DNA of 64,000 nt from HGM10766 sp900757295 (GCA_025992315.1 DAJPHG010000001.1:868001-932000), one strand, 5' to 3'; shown: positions 51,222 through 59,617, numbered from the stretch's first letter. Translations and numbers: made by a program. Notes: generated by a model not told the origin, from the letters alone.

Positions 51222-52835
51222 ATGGAAAATATAAAGAGTAAAATAATACCAGAAAGTTTAAAAAGTAATATTGATGAAGTTATGGAGAGACAATTATTTA
51301 ATGCTAACAGATATTACGCGGAGTCCAATCCAGAGATAAGTAGTTTGATGGAAAAAGAATTATATCAAAGTCCAATGGAATTTTTATATAGATTAAAAAC
51401 AAGATGGAACTGGCATAATACTTATTATGAATTATTATTAGAACCTGCTTTTGATAAAATTATTCGTGAGAATTTTACTGAATTATCGCCAGCAGAATTG
51501 AATGATATTATAAATATTTATTCAACTTCTTGTTTAGTCGACGAAGCGACACTTGTAATGTCAGGCTCAATTAAAAAATATTTGGATTACAATTGTAAAA
51601 ATATTGGAGTTACTGATGAAAATATTTCGACAGAAAATTTAAATATAATGTTAATTACTCCGCCAATTGAAACTTTCTTTGCTCAATATCAAATTGACCA
51701 TTTATATTACATATATTTGCTTAAAACAAATGATACTGCTACTCAAAAGTTTAAGAATTATCTATTAAAAAAATATCATGCTAATGATGAAAAAATATTT
51801 GCTTCTAGATTTCAAAAGAAATTTAAGAATAATTTATCAATGACTGAGAGAGAACTTTTAGAAGATATTAGACATTACAGAATACCTGAATATTACAAAA
51901 CTCAACATTTTTACTTTACTCTTGAACATCCAGATAGGAAAGCAATTAGAGATATTATTATTTATGATAATTTAGACGAAAAATTAATTGCTTCTAATTT
52001 AATTGGAATTTCTGGATTCTTATTTAGAAGAAAGATTTTAGAATATCTTAATAATAGTGGAATTTTAAAAAATAATGGGTATATATATGAATTTAACAAT
52101 GATATAATCATAAGTTCATTAGAAAGATTAAAAGAAGAAAGGAAAAATAATATGGATAAAGATGTAAGACCATATAAACAAAGGGGAGATACTTGTGCTA
52201 TTGTTTGCATGATGATGGTATTGGAATACTATAAAGTTATTCCAAAGGCGAATTGGTATGACGAAAGAAGATTATATAGGCTATACGGTTCAAAATATAT
52301 GGACGGGACACCATTTTCAGCTTTAGCATTTTATATGTCAAAAAATGGTTTGGAAACAACAATTTGTCATGAAAGTCAAAAATTATTTAAAAATGATCAA
52401 GGAGTTGTTGATCAAGATGATTTTAAATTTGCAATGGATGAATACAAAGACTATTTAAAATATGCAGAAAATAATGGTACAAAAGTTGTAAATGGTATGG
52501 ATATAACTGTTGATGTTTTAAAACAAAAATTACAAAATGGTGATTTAGTTATATTGGCAGGTGAGCTTCCAGGTGCTTATCATGCAATTTTACTTACAGG
52601 TTATGACCAAGATGGTTTCAAAGTATGTGATCCACTATATAAGACAAAACAAAACAGGACATTTGATGAAATAGAAAAATTTATGAATACAAGTATAGGT
52701 AAATGGTTTATAAGTGTTAATGATAAGACAAAAGAAAAAGAAAATTTAATTAATAATTTAGAAAAATTCAACGATGAAGCACAAATATTAATGACTAAAC
52801 AAGAAAGCAGGAGCCTTAAGCATGTTAAAAAATAA
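51222..52835 (+). CDS. Two-part protein with C-terminal C39/papain-like peptidase domain
   Basis: Residues 1-310 are a helical region I do not recognise (LYQSPMEFLYRLKTRWNWHN, PPIETFFAQYQIDHLYYIYL). Residues about 312-510 resemble Peptidase_C39-like domains: YKQRGDTCAIVCMMMVLEYY (Gln320 as oxyanion residue, Cys325), GAYHAILLTGYD (His454) and CDPLYKTK (Asp470). Unlike bacteriocin exporters it has no membrane or ABC part. In this context it may cleave or process the modified peptide. GGGAGACTTAATAA precedes the ATG. The stop overlaps the next gene by 14 bases. Confidence 0.7.
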   Translation: MENIKSKIIPESLKSNIDEVMERQLFNANRYYAESNPEISSLMEKELYQSPMEFLYRLKTRWNWHNTYYELLLEPAFDKIIRENFTELSPAELNDIINIYSTSCLVDEATLVMSGSIKKYLDYNCKNIGVTDENISTENLNIMLITPPIETFFAQYQIDHLYYIYLLKTNDTATQKFKNYLLKKYHANDEKIFASRFQKKFKNNLSMTERELLEDIRHYRIPEYYKTQHFYFTLEHPDRKAIRDIIIYDNLDEKLIASNLIGISGFLFRRKILEYLNNSGILKNNGYIYEFNNDIIISSLERLKEERKNNMDKDVRPYKQRGDTCAIVCMMMVLEYYKVIPKANWYDERRLYRLYGSKYMDGTPFSALAFYMSKNGLETTICHESQKLFKNDQGVVDQDDFKFAMDEYKDYLKYAENNGTKVVNGMDITVDVLKQKLQNGDLVILAGELPGAYHAILLTGYDQDGFKVCDPLYKTKQNRTFDEIEKFMNTSIGKWFISVNDKTKEKENLINNLEKFNDEAQILMTKQESRSLKHVKK

Positions 52836-53157
52836 TTATTTGTTTTATAGTGATTACTTAAAAAAAAGAAATTTAAAAGCTAAGTCAATATTGATTGCCA
52901 AAACTAAATATTCATATTTAATTGGTCCGTTAATAAATTCAAAGTTTGATGAAGATTCATTTTATAAAAGAATTAAATCTGATAGTATATATACCCTTAA
53001 CATATATAAAAAAATGTTTAGAAAAAAACGTAATAATTTGATTGAAAAATATATGAATGATTTGAAGAATAATCAAATAATTGAAATATATAAAAACGGA
53101 GAAATAGTTAAACATTCAATATTAAAAGTTCCGGGTGAAAATTATGGAAAAGAATAA
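52822..53157 (+). CDS. Small protein, possible reduced YcaO partner (E1-like/leader-binding) domain
   Basis: A 111-residue basic protein. The segment SILIAKTKYSYLIGPLINSK followed by a helical stretch and a C-terminal EIVKHSILKVPG resembles the portion of TOMM cyclodehydratase partner proteins (TIGR03882-like), where 'GPL' and a terminal 'H-xx-L-P' occur. The cysteines of that family are missing. The gene overlaps both the C39-like gene and the YcaO gene by 14 bases, so the three are made together, as expected for a complex. The family link is tentative. Confidence 0.5.
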   Translation: MLKNNYLFYSDYLKKRNLKAKSILIAKTKYSYLIGPLINSKFDEDSFYKRIKSDSIYTLNIYKKMFRKKRNNLIEKYMNDLKNNQIIEIYKNGEIVKHSILKVPGENYGKE

Positions 53158-54421
53158 GCTAATTTTAAATAGAAAAGAAATTATAAGTATTTTAGGAAAA
53201 GAGTATGAAGGATTAGCAGATATATTTAGTGATAAGTTTGGAATAGTAAATGCTATGTTAGAACGACATGAACTAGATAAGTATAATCTTTTCATGTATC
53301 AATGTTTAAGTGCAAATACTGTTGATTTATTTGGTTTAAGTAGAGAAGTTTCTAGTGGTGGTTTAGGTGTAAATGAAAATAAAAAAATTGCCATGACTAG
53401 TTGTTTAGCAGAAGCATTAGAACGTTATTGTATGTCTTATATTCCCAAAAAAGAAATTATAAAGAGTGCGAAAATAAATTTAAGAAAAGAAAATACTTTT
53501 GATAACTTTTTTACATATAGTGAAGAACAATATGATAAATTAGATTTGTTTTTAAATCCAAATAAAGAAAAAATAGAGTGGACAAAAATTTATAATATTG
53601 ATAGTAGAAAAAAATTTAAGTACTGGCCTGCTAGTTTGATATATTTACCATATGATTTAAATAAAACAGTGGCAGAAACAACTTCAACAGGTATGGCCGC
53701 TGGATTTACATTAGATGAATGCATACAAAGTGGATTGTTAGAATTGATAGAGAGAGATGCATTGATGGTTAATTTTATGCAACGCCTGAATCCACCTGAA
53801 ATTAATTTGGAAACTTTAGATGGTGAAAATTTAAAATTGATAAAGAAAATACAAAAAGAATATGATATAAAAATTTACAAATTGTATTCTGATATTAAAG
53901 TTCCTATTTATTTATCTATTATTTATAAAGAGGAAAAGAAGCATATACATTATGGTATAGGTGCATGTGCTAGTATAAATTCTGATTATGCCATTAATAA
54001 ATCATTAAAAGAATGTTTATTCACTTATTTCTATTCTTTAAATATAATGGATGCTCGACAAGGTGATCCTAAAAAAATAAAAACGTTATATGAACACTTT
54101 TTATATTATCAAGGCGATAATTTTAAAAAATTATTATTTAATAGTAAGGTAATTAATTATAAAAAAGAAGTTGTATCATTTAATGACTTATTAAAAAATT
54201 TAAAATCCCAAAATATAGACGTATATTATAAAGAATTAACTACTGATGACATTAAGAAAACTGGTATTAAGGTTGTTAAGGTTATTGCTCCAAGTTTAAT
54301 TGATTTAAATAAAAGTCATATATACCCAAGACTAGGAGCAGAACGATTTTTCCTTGTACCAGAGAAATTAAAATTAAAACATAATAAAAAGTTAACGGAG
54401 ATGCCTCATCCGTTTCCATAG
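53144..54421 (+). CDS. YcaO-domain protein, probable azoline-forming cyclodehydratase
   Basis: YcaO enzymes use ATP to activate backbone amides. The ATP-site motifs are SCLAEALERYC (about residues 86-95, pattern Sx3ExxER), AETTSTGMAAGFTLDECIQS and GLLELIERDALM (about 198-208), plus GGLGVNENK. The chain ends MPHPFP, a proline-rich C-terminus characteristic of azoline-forming YcaOs that act on Cys, Ser or Thr. Length 425 aa. GGGTGAAAATT precedes ATG 53144; the GTG at 53135 is rejected. Neighbours suggest peptide modification; the exact product is unknown. Confidence 0.88.
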   Translation: MEKNKLILNRKEIISILGKEYEGLADIFSDKFGIVNAMLERHELDKYNLFMYQCLSANTVDLFGLSREVSSGGLGVNENKKIAMTSCLAEALERYCMSYIPKKEIIKSAKINLRKENTFDNFFTYSEEQYDKLDLFLNPNKEKIEWTKIYNIDSRKKFKYWPASLIYLPYDLNKTVAETTSTGMAAGFTLDECIQSGLLELIERDALMVNFMQRLNPPEINLETLDGENLKLIKKIQKEYDIKIYKLYSDIKVPIYLSIIYKEEKKHIHYGIGACASINSDYAINKSLKECLFTYFYSLNIMDARQGDPKKIKTLYEHFLYYQGDNFKKLLFNSKVINYKKEVVSFNDLLKNLKSQNIDVYYKELTTDDIKKTGIKVVKVIAPSLIDLNKSHIYPRLGAERFFLVPEKLKLKHNKKLTEMPHPFP

Positions 54422-54431
54422 GGGGATAATT

Positions 54432-55322
54432 ATGAGTGAAAGAGATAAATTAGATATTTTATTGTACAATACATACATCAATATGAGTGATGAAAATCGT
54501 TGTACAGATAGATTAGAATTAATTGCGGAACATTACAAAGTAAATGTTGATTATTTATATAACAGATATTTATGGTTGGTGAATATGGGAATTGATCCTA
54601 ATTATTATCATTTGGATGAAAATCATGCATTGATATATAGAATATTTGACGAATATAACAAAATGCTTAACGAGAACAATATTGAGTATTATTATACTAG
54701 TGGAATCCTTGCATATTTGTTGGTTGATAGAGACTTAGAGAGATATCATCATGATTTAGATATTTTTATAAATATGGAACATTTGGAAAAGTTGGAACAA
54801 ATTTGTTGTGATTATAATTTTTTGTTTGAACGAAAAATAGGTGAACGCGGTGATGGAACAAAAAGAGTGATGTTAAAAATGTACTATAAAGATATTATTG
54901 ATATTCCGATAACTGTTTTTATGTATGTTAAAGAAAAAGATGGTTCCATTACTCAAAAAGATTATTTTGTTAATGAAAATAATAGAAAATTAGTTGAATA
55001 TATTCATAATTCTCCATTAATTAGTAAATTAAGTTTCTCTGAAATTCCTAAAAATCATAATGGCATTAAATACTATTCCATAACGCCAGAAGCACTATTT
55101 TTATGTAAAACCGAAAATAGGCCAAAAGATGTTTACGATTGTACCGTTTTTAGTAATATTGTAGATAAAAATAAGCTTGAAGAATTAAGTAAAGCATTTA
55201 AATATAATTTACCTAATAATATTGTTGAAGCAAACAATGATGAATTTTCAAATTATATTTTTAAAAATAATGAACCAGAGAAAATAAAAGTTAGTAAGAG
55301 GGTATTGATAAAACATGATTGA
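54432..55322 (+). CDS. Nucleotidyltransferase-fold protein
   Basis: The polymerase-beta-like minimal fold is indicated by YYYTSGILAYLL, the metal-binding HHDLDIFINM (Asp108, Asp110) and a third acidic strand KDIIDIPITVFMY. NRPKDVYDCTVF is like the 'grpKD..D' segment of aminoglycoside-type nucleotidyltransferases. The N-terminal 65 residues are helical. It begins ten bases after the YcaO gene, with GGGGGATAATT before the ATG. It may add a nucleotide to the peptide product or serve in self-protection; neither is shown. Confidence 0.72.
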   Translation: MSERDKLDILLYNTYINMSDENRCTDRLELIAEHYKVNVDYLYNRYLWLVNMGIDPNYYHLDENHALIYRIFDEYNKMLNENNIEYYYTSGILAYLLVDRDLERYHHDLDIFINMEHLEKLEQICCDYNFLFERKIGERGDGTKRVMLKMYYKDIIDIPITVFMYVKEKDGSITQKDYFVNENNRKLVEYIHNSPLISKLSFSEIPKNHNGIKYYSITPEALFLCKTENRPKDVYDCTVFSNIVDKNKLEELSKAFKYNLPNNIVEANNDEFSNYIFKNNEPEKIKVSKRVLIKHD

Positions 55323-55953
55323 TTATAGTTTATATTTATGTACGAATAGTGAAATAAATATTGATTATCCACTTGAATATTGTGTAGAGCAAGCAATTTT
55401 AGGTGGCGTTACAATAGTCCAAATTAGAGAAAAAGGGAAAAATTATAATGAGTTCTTTCAGATTGCATCTAGAATAAAAAAAGTAACTGATAAATATAAT
55501 ATACCATTAATTATAAACGATAACCTTGAGGTTGCAAAAAATATCAAAGCTGATGGAATCCATATTGGACAAAATGATATATCTTGTTTGGAAGCAAGAA
55601 AAATTCTAGGCCCTAAAAAAATAATAGGTGTAACTGTAACAAATCTTAGTGAAGCAAAAAAGGCAATTGAAGATGGTGCATCATATTTGTGAGTTGGTGC
55701 TATATATAAATCAACAACTAAAAAGGATGCATTGGTAGTAGGTGTTGATAAGTTAAGAAAAATAGCAGATTATTCTTCAATACCAGTTATAGTAATAGGT
55801 GGTATTAACAAAAATACGATTCCTATATTAGAGGGAATTAAAATAGATGGTTATGCTATGATTAGACCGATATTAGCACAGGAAAATATTATTGATTCTA
55901 CTAAAAAATTAAAAAGATTAATATATAATAATAAAAAATCGTTAGATGTTTAA
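55315..55953 (+). pseudogene. thiE: Thiamine-phosphate synthase interrupted by a TGA codon
   Basis: ThiE joins the pyrimidine and thiazole halves of thiamine. Family motifs are GGVTIVQIREKGKNYNEF, IPLIINDNLEVAKNIKADG, HIGQNDIS, VGAIYKSTTKKDA, IPVIVIGGINK. At 55690-55692 TGA stands where relatives have the Gly of 'GADYxGxGxIYPTxTKKD', a single-base change from GGA. The frame is otherwise intact to 55953. The ATG overlaps the nucleotidyltransferase gene by eight bases, so it was part of the operon. The segment DGYAMIRPILA also departs from the usual phosphate-binding end. Confidence 0.88.
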
Positions 55954-55970
55954 GATCTAATGATTTTTTA
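55936..55970 (+). terminator. Terminator between thiE and the convergent XRE ORF
   Basis: AAATCGTTAGAT pairs with ATCTAATGATTT (one G-T pair) and is followed by TTTTTATT. It overlaps the stop codons of both convergent reading frames. Confidence 0.75.
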
Positions 55971-56136
55971 TTATTTCATCAACAGAACAATTAAATTTTT
56001 TGGCTAATTTATAAATATAAACTGTTGGTATTAATATTATTCCTAATTCATATTGAGTATAAGCGGATACTGAAATTTTTAAAATTTTCGCAATCTCTTT
56101 TTGAGTTAGATTTACTTTTTTTCTTAATAAATGCAA
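55957..56136 (-). CDS. Short XRE-type helix-turn-helix ORF, possibly 5' truncated
   Basis: On the minus strand a 59-codon frame reads LHLLRKKVNLTQKEIAKIL, then KISVSAYTQYELGIILIPTV and KLAKKFNCSVDEIIKNH, an almost complete XRE DNA-binding domain. The only possible start is TTG at 56136 with no ribosome binding site, and about five N-terminal residues of the usual domain are missing. It could be a functional minimal regulator of the mobile segment or a remnant. It overlaps the upstream edge of the recombinase remnant on the other strand. Confidence 0.5.
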   Translation of the reverse strand: MHLLRKKVNLTQKEIAKILKISVSAYTQYELGIILIPTVYIYKLAKKFNCSVDEIIKNH

Positions 56137-56600
56137 TAAAAGAAATTATAACTAATGAAGATAATAAGAATTAATTGAGTAAACTTTATAGTGAAATACA
56201 AACTTTACAAAAAAGACTATCTAATTTAATTGATTTAAAACTTGATAACATAGAAAACAAAGATGTCTATAATGAAAAAGAAAAGGAAATTTATAATAAA
56301 ATAAAAATGCTAAATGAACAAATTGAACAGTTAGAATATAATGATAAACAAAATAAAGATATATCTAAAAGACTTAAAGACATTGAGAAAAGCATAAATG
56401 AAGAAGAACAGCCAATGGAAATATTTGATGATGTTAAATTTGAAAATTTAGTAGAAAAAATAATTATAGGCGAAAAAGATAGAAATGGTAATATTAATCC
56501 TAATACTATAAGATTTGTTCTAAAAATTGGTACAGAGTATAAATTTAAAGATTTGTCATTTGTACCAAACAAGAAAGCAGATTTATTCAACGAAAAATAA
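56133..56600 (+). pseudogene. Large serine recombinase, C-terminal remnant
   Basis: The frame carries AIKEIITNEDNKN, then TAA (56172-56174), then LSKLYSEIQTLQKRLSNLID, LKLDNIENKDVYNEKEKEI and FDDVKFENLVEKIIIGEKDR, with INPNTIRFVLKIGTEY. This is the coiled coil and terminal segment of large serine recombinases (compare 'FDxxxFxxLVEKIxVG' and 'PxTIRFxLKxG'). The catalytic and zinc domains are gone. The stop codon within conserved sequence suggests GAA to TAA. It marks the edge of an old mobile element next to the YcaO operon. Confidence 0.75.
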
Positions 56601-56733
56601 ATAATACTTATAGAAAAATTATATCAATATGGTGTAATTTTTTAATTTTAAATAATAAAGTAATTGAAATAGAGGATTATTTTTGATAAAATTATTAGGT
56701 AAGATAAAAAGTAGACAATTGGAGGAATAAATA

Positions 56734-57144
56734 ATGGCTTTTAAAAACTTAAAAAAAATATTTATGGATGAAGATAATGAAAGCGAAGCAAGTGAAGAAG
56801 AATTTTATACAATGAGCGAAGCAGATGCTTTAAAAGAAGCAGATAAATCTGGTAATAAAATGATTTTGTTGGAACCAAGAGCTTATTCTGAAAGCCAACA
56901 AATAGCAGATCATTTAAAAAATAGGAATAGTGTTGTAGTAAATCTAAAAAGAGTTACTTCAGATCAAGCTAAAAGAATTATTGACTTTTTAAGTGGATGC
57001 ATATATGCTATTGGTGGATCAATGGAAAAAATTGGTGTAGGAATTTATTTATGTACTCCTAAAAATGTTAGTGTTCAAGGTAAAATAACTGAAGATAATA
57101 AAAATGATAAGAATGCTAATAAAGATGAAGAAGTAGAATGGTAA
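56734..57144 (+). CDS. sepF: Cell division protein SepF
   Basis: SepF bundles FtsZ filaments and ties them to the membrane. The N-terminal amphipathic helix MAFKNLKKIFMDED and an acidic linker precede the SepF core: LLEPRAYSESQQIADHLKNR, VVVNLKRVTSDQAKRIIDFL, SGCIYAIGGSMEKIGVGIYL. Length 136 aa. TTGGAGGAATAA precedes the ATG. It is followed directly by divIVA, as in the division clusters of Gram-positives. Confidence 0.94.
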   Translation: MAFKNLKKIFMDEDNESEASEEEFYTMSEADALKEADKSGNKMILLEPRAYSESQQIADHLKNRNSVVVNLKRVTSDQAKRIIDFLSGCIYAIGGSMEKIGVGIYLCTPKNVSVQGKITEDNKNDKNANKDEEVEW

Positions 57145-57173
57145 AATATTAAATAAGTTTGTCGAGGTGGGAC

Positions 57174-57602
57174 ATGAAAAAGTTTGATACTAGCTTTAGA
57201 GGATATGATAAAAAGCAAGTAAATTCTTTTGTTGGTGATGTCGCAGATAAGTATGAAAGCATGCTTAACAATTTAAAAAGTAGAGATCAACAAATTCAAG
57301 AATTACAAAATAAATTAGAATATTATAAAAAAATGGAAGAAACTTTAAATAGAGCAATATTTGTTGCTGAAGATACTTCTAATCAAATTAAGAAATATGC
57401 TAAAGAAGAATCAACTAATATAATAAATGAAGCTAAAAGAAATGCTTCCAGAATTATAAATGAAGCTTTATTAAAATCTTCCAAAATAGAGCAGGAATCT
57501 CAAACTTTAAAACACCGTGTAACAATAATGAAATCACGTTTAAGACAAACTTTAGAAGAAGAAATAGCAATGTTAGATGATATTGATGATATAGATTATT
57601 AA
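57174..57602 (+). CDS. divIVA: DivIVA-family polarity/division protein
   Basis: The N-terminal lipid-binding motif KKFDTSFRGYDKKQVNSFVG is followed by a long coiled coil (VADKYESMLNNLKSRDQQIQ). DivIVA marks curved membrane at septa and poles. Start ATG 57174 is chosen because GAGGTGGG lies just upstream; the longer TTG start at 57159 would place that site inside the gene. Length 142 aa. sepF lies 29 bases upstream. Confidence 0.92.
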   Translation: MKKFDTSFRGYDKKQVNSFVGDVADKYESMLNNLKSRDQQIQELQNKLEYYKKMEETLNRAIFVAEDTSNQIKKYAKEESTNIINEAKRNASRIINEALLKSSKIEQESQTLKHRVTIMKSRLRQTLEEEIAMLDDIDDIDY

Positions 57603-57650
57603 TGTCATTTTTTTAATAATATGATAATATATATTTAAGGAGAGATAAGA

Positions 57651-58187
57651 ATGAATATAAATGAAGTAGAAAGTAAAATGAAAAAAGCAATTGAAAATAT
57701 GGAAAATCGCTTTTTAAATGTTCGTGCAGGTAGAGCTAATCCGGCTATGTTAAATGGTATTGAAGTTGATTATTATGGAACACCAACTCCAATTAATAGT
57801 TTAGCAAATGTTACAGTTCCGGAAGCAAAACAACTATTTATTAAACCTTTTGATAAAAGTACATTAAAAGAAATAGAAAGAGCTATAAACGAAGCTAATA
57901 TTGGAATAAGTCCTACTAATAATGGTGAATTTATTATTTTAACTGTTCCTGATTTAACAGAAGATAGACGTAGAGAATATGTTAAACAAGTTAAATCTAT
58001 GGCTGAAGATGGAAAGGTTGCTTTAAGAAATATTCGTCAAGATGCTAATAACGCTATAAAAAAATTAGAACTACCTGAAGATCAAGAAAAAGGATTAATG
58101 GAAGACGTTCAAGAATTAATAAACAAATATAATAAGATTGTTGATGAAAATGCTAAAGAAAAAGAAAAAGAATTAATGCAAATATAA
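57651..58187 (+). CDS. frr: Ribosome recycling factor
   Basis: RRF splits post-termination ribosomes with EF-G. The conserved sequence includes MENRFLNVRAGRANPAMLNG, VDYYGTPTPINSLANV, ANIGISPTNNGEFI, PDLTEDRRREYVKQVKSMAE and VALRNIRQDANNAIKK. Length 178 aa. AAGGAGAGATAAGA precedes the ATG. Unlike Bacillus, pyrH and tsf are not directly upstream. Confidence 0.96.
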   Translation: MNINEVESKMKKAIENMENRFLNVRAGRANPAMLNGIEVDYYGTPTPINSLANVTVPEAKQLFIKPFDKSTLKEIERAINEANIGISPTNNGEFIILTVPDLTEDRRREYVKQVKSMAEDGKVALRNIRQDANNAIKKLELPEDQEKGLMEDVQELINKYNKIVDENAKEKEKELMQI

Positions 58188-58216
58188 CAAAATAGACCTT
58201 TATGGTCTTTTTTGTT
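58187..58216 (+). terminator. Terminator after frr
   Basis: AGACC pairs with GGTCT and the stem extends through AACAAAA/TTTTTTGTT; a T-run is part of the 3' arm. Confidence 0.7.
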
Positions 58217-58238
58217 ATAATAGACATGGTGAATAATA

Positions 58239-58874
58239 ATGCAAGTGAAATTAGATAACTATATTATGGATGTAATAATAACTTATAAAAATAATAAAAA
58301 TATTTATTTTAGAGTTAAAGAAGATTTAAAATTATATGTTACTTGTAATAAATTTGTTAGTTTAAAAAATATTGAAAAGCTTATTTACGACAATTCACTT
58401 AGTATTATTAAAATGTATGAATATGCTTTAAAAAATGCTCAATATAAAAATGAGTTTCATTATTTAGGAGATAAATATAATTTAATATATGATGATAAAA
58501 TAATAACTCCATATTTTCAAAAAGATAATTTTTATGTAAAGAATAATAAAATGTTAGAAAAATTTTGGAAAGATGAATGTTTAAGAATCTTTAACAAACG
58601 TGTTTTGACATTGAAAGAATTATTTGATTACTTACCAGAATTTTCTTTAAAAATAAGATTTATGAAAACAAGATGGGGCGTTTGTAATCGATCTAATAAT
58701 ACAATTACTTTAAATAGTGAATTATTAAAAAAAGAAATTACTTTGTTAGATTATGTAATAGTTCATGAAATGTGTCATTTTAAGCATCCTAATCATAGTA
58801 AATATTTTTGGAATGAAGTAAGTAAGTATTATCCATACTATAAATTGGCTAGAAAAAAATTAAAGGAGGTCTAA
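58239..58874 (+). CDS. YgjP/DUF45-type zinc metallopeptidase
   Basis: The zinc-binding motif HEMCHFKHPNHSKYFW (HExxH with a downstream His) and the preceding KTRWGVCNRSNNTITLNSEL are the signature of YgjP-like (M48-related, DUF45) proteins. Length is 211 aa, without a membrane segment. Function is unknown in most bacteria. GGTGAATAATA precedes the ATG. The SpoU methyltransferase gene begins two bases after its stop. Confidence 0.88.
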   Translation: MQVKLDNYIMDVIITYKNNKNIYFRVKEDLKLYVTCNKFVSLKNIEKLIYDNSLSIIKMYEYALKNAQYKNEFHYLGDKYNLIYDDKIITPYFQKDNFYVKNNKMLEKFWKDECLRIFNKRVLTLKELFDYLPEFSLKIRFMKTRWGVCNRSNNTITLNSELLKKEITLLDYVIVHEMCHFKHPNHSKYFWNEVSKYYPYYKLARKKLKEV

Positions 58875-58876
58875 CT

Positions 58877-59617
58877 ATGGAAGTAATTACATCTTTAAGT
58901 AATAAAAAAGTAAAAGATTGGTGTAAATTAAAGAATAAAAAATATCGTGACGAAGAAGAATTATTTTTAGTAGAAGGAGAACATTTAGTTTTAGAAGCAA
59001 TAAAAAGTAATTTAGCAGTAGAACTTATGCTTGAAGAAAACACAGTTTTTCCTATTGATATTTTAAAATGCTATGCTACTAAAGAAGTGTTGAAAAAAAT
59101 ATCCTCTTTAGATACTCCTCCTAATATGATTGCTATTGTTAAAAAAAAGAAAGAAGAAGATTATAAAAATAAACTTATTTTAATTGACTCTATTCAAGAT
59201 CCTGGTAATTTAGGAACTATTATTAGAAGTGCTGTTGCATTTAATATAGATACTGTTGTTTTAGGAAATAATACTGTAGATCTATATAATGAAAAAGTAA
59301 TTAGAGCAACTCAAGGATTACTTTTTCATATAAATATAATTAAAAGAGATTTAAAAGAATTTGTTAAAAAATTAAAAAATGATAATTATCAAATTTTAGG
59401 TACTAAAGTTACCCATGGTACATTAGTAGAAAATATTTCTTTAAAAAATAAATATGCATTTATAATGGGGAATGAAGGCAATGGAGTAGATGAAGAATTA
59501 CTAGATTTATGTGATGATTATTTATATATTGGAATGAATGATTTATGTGAAAGTTTAAATGTTGGTGTTGCAAGTAGTATCATACTTTATGAATTAGATA
59601 AAAAGGGAAATAAATAA
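58877..59617 (+). CDS. SpoU-family RNA 2'-O-ribose methyltransferase
   Basis: A TrmH/RlmB-type enzyme. The N-terminal RNA-binding part (SNKKVKDWCKLKNKKYRDEE) is followed by the knotted SPOUT domain: DSIQDPGNLGTIIRSAVAF, IMGNEGNGVDEELL and ESLNVGVASSIILYEL, which supply SAM binding and catalysis. Length 246 aa. It resembles Bacillus YsgA. The exact rRNA or tRNA site is not deducible. GGAGGTCTAACT precedes the ATG, and the stop overlaps the next start (TAATG). Confidence 0.9.
   Translation: MEVITSLSNKKVKDWCKLKNKKYRDEEELFLVEGEHLVLEAIKSNLAVELMLEENTVFPIDILKCYATKEVLKKISSLDTPPNMIAIVKKKKEEDYKNKLILIDSIQDPGNLGTIIRSAVAFNIDTVVLGNNTVDLYNEKVIRATQGLLFHINIIKRDLKEFVKKLKNDNYQILGTKVTHGTLVENISLKNKYAFIMGNEGNGVDEELLDLCDDYLYIGMNDLCESLNVGVASSIILYELDKKGNK

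Noticed and set aside
55690..55692. TGA recoded as Gly or Trp
   Set aside because: TGA ends several ordinary genes (for example rsgA and the basic-tail membrane protein), Trp is TGG throughout, and only this one internal TGA was seen.
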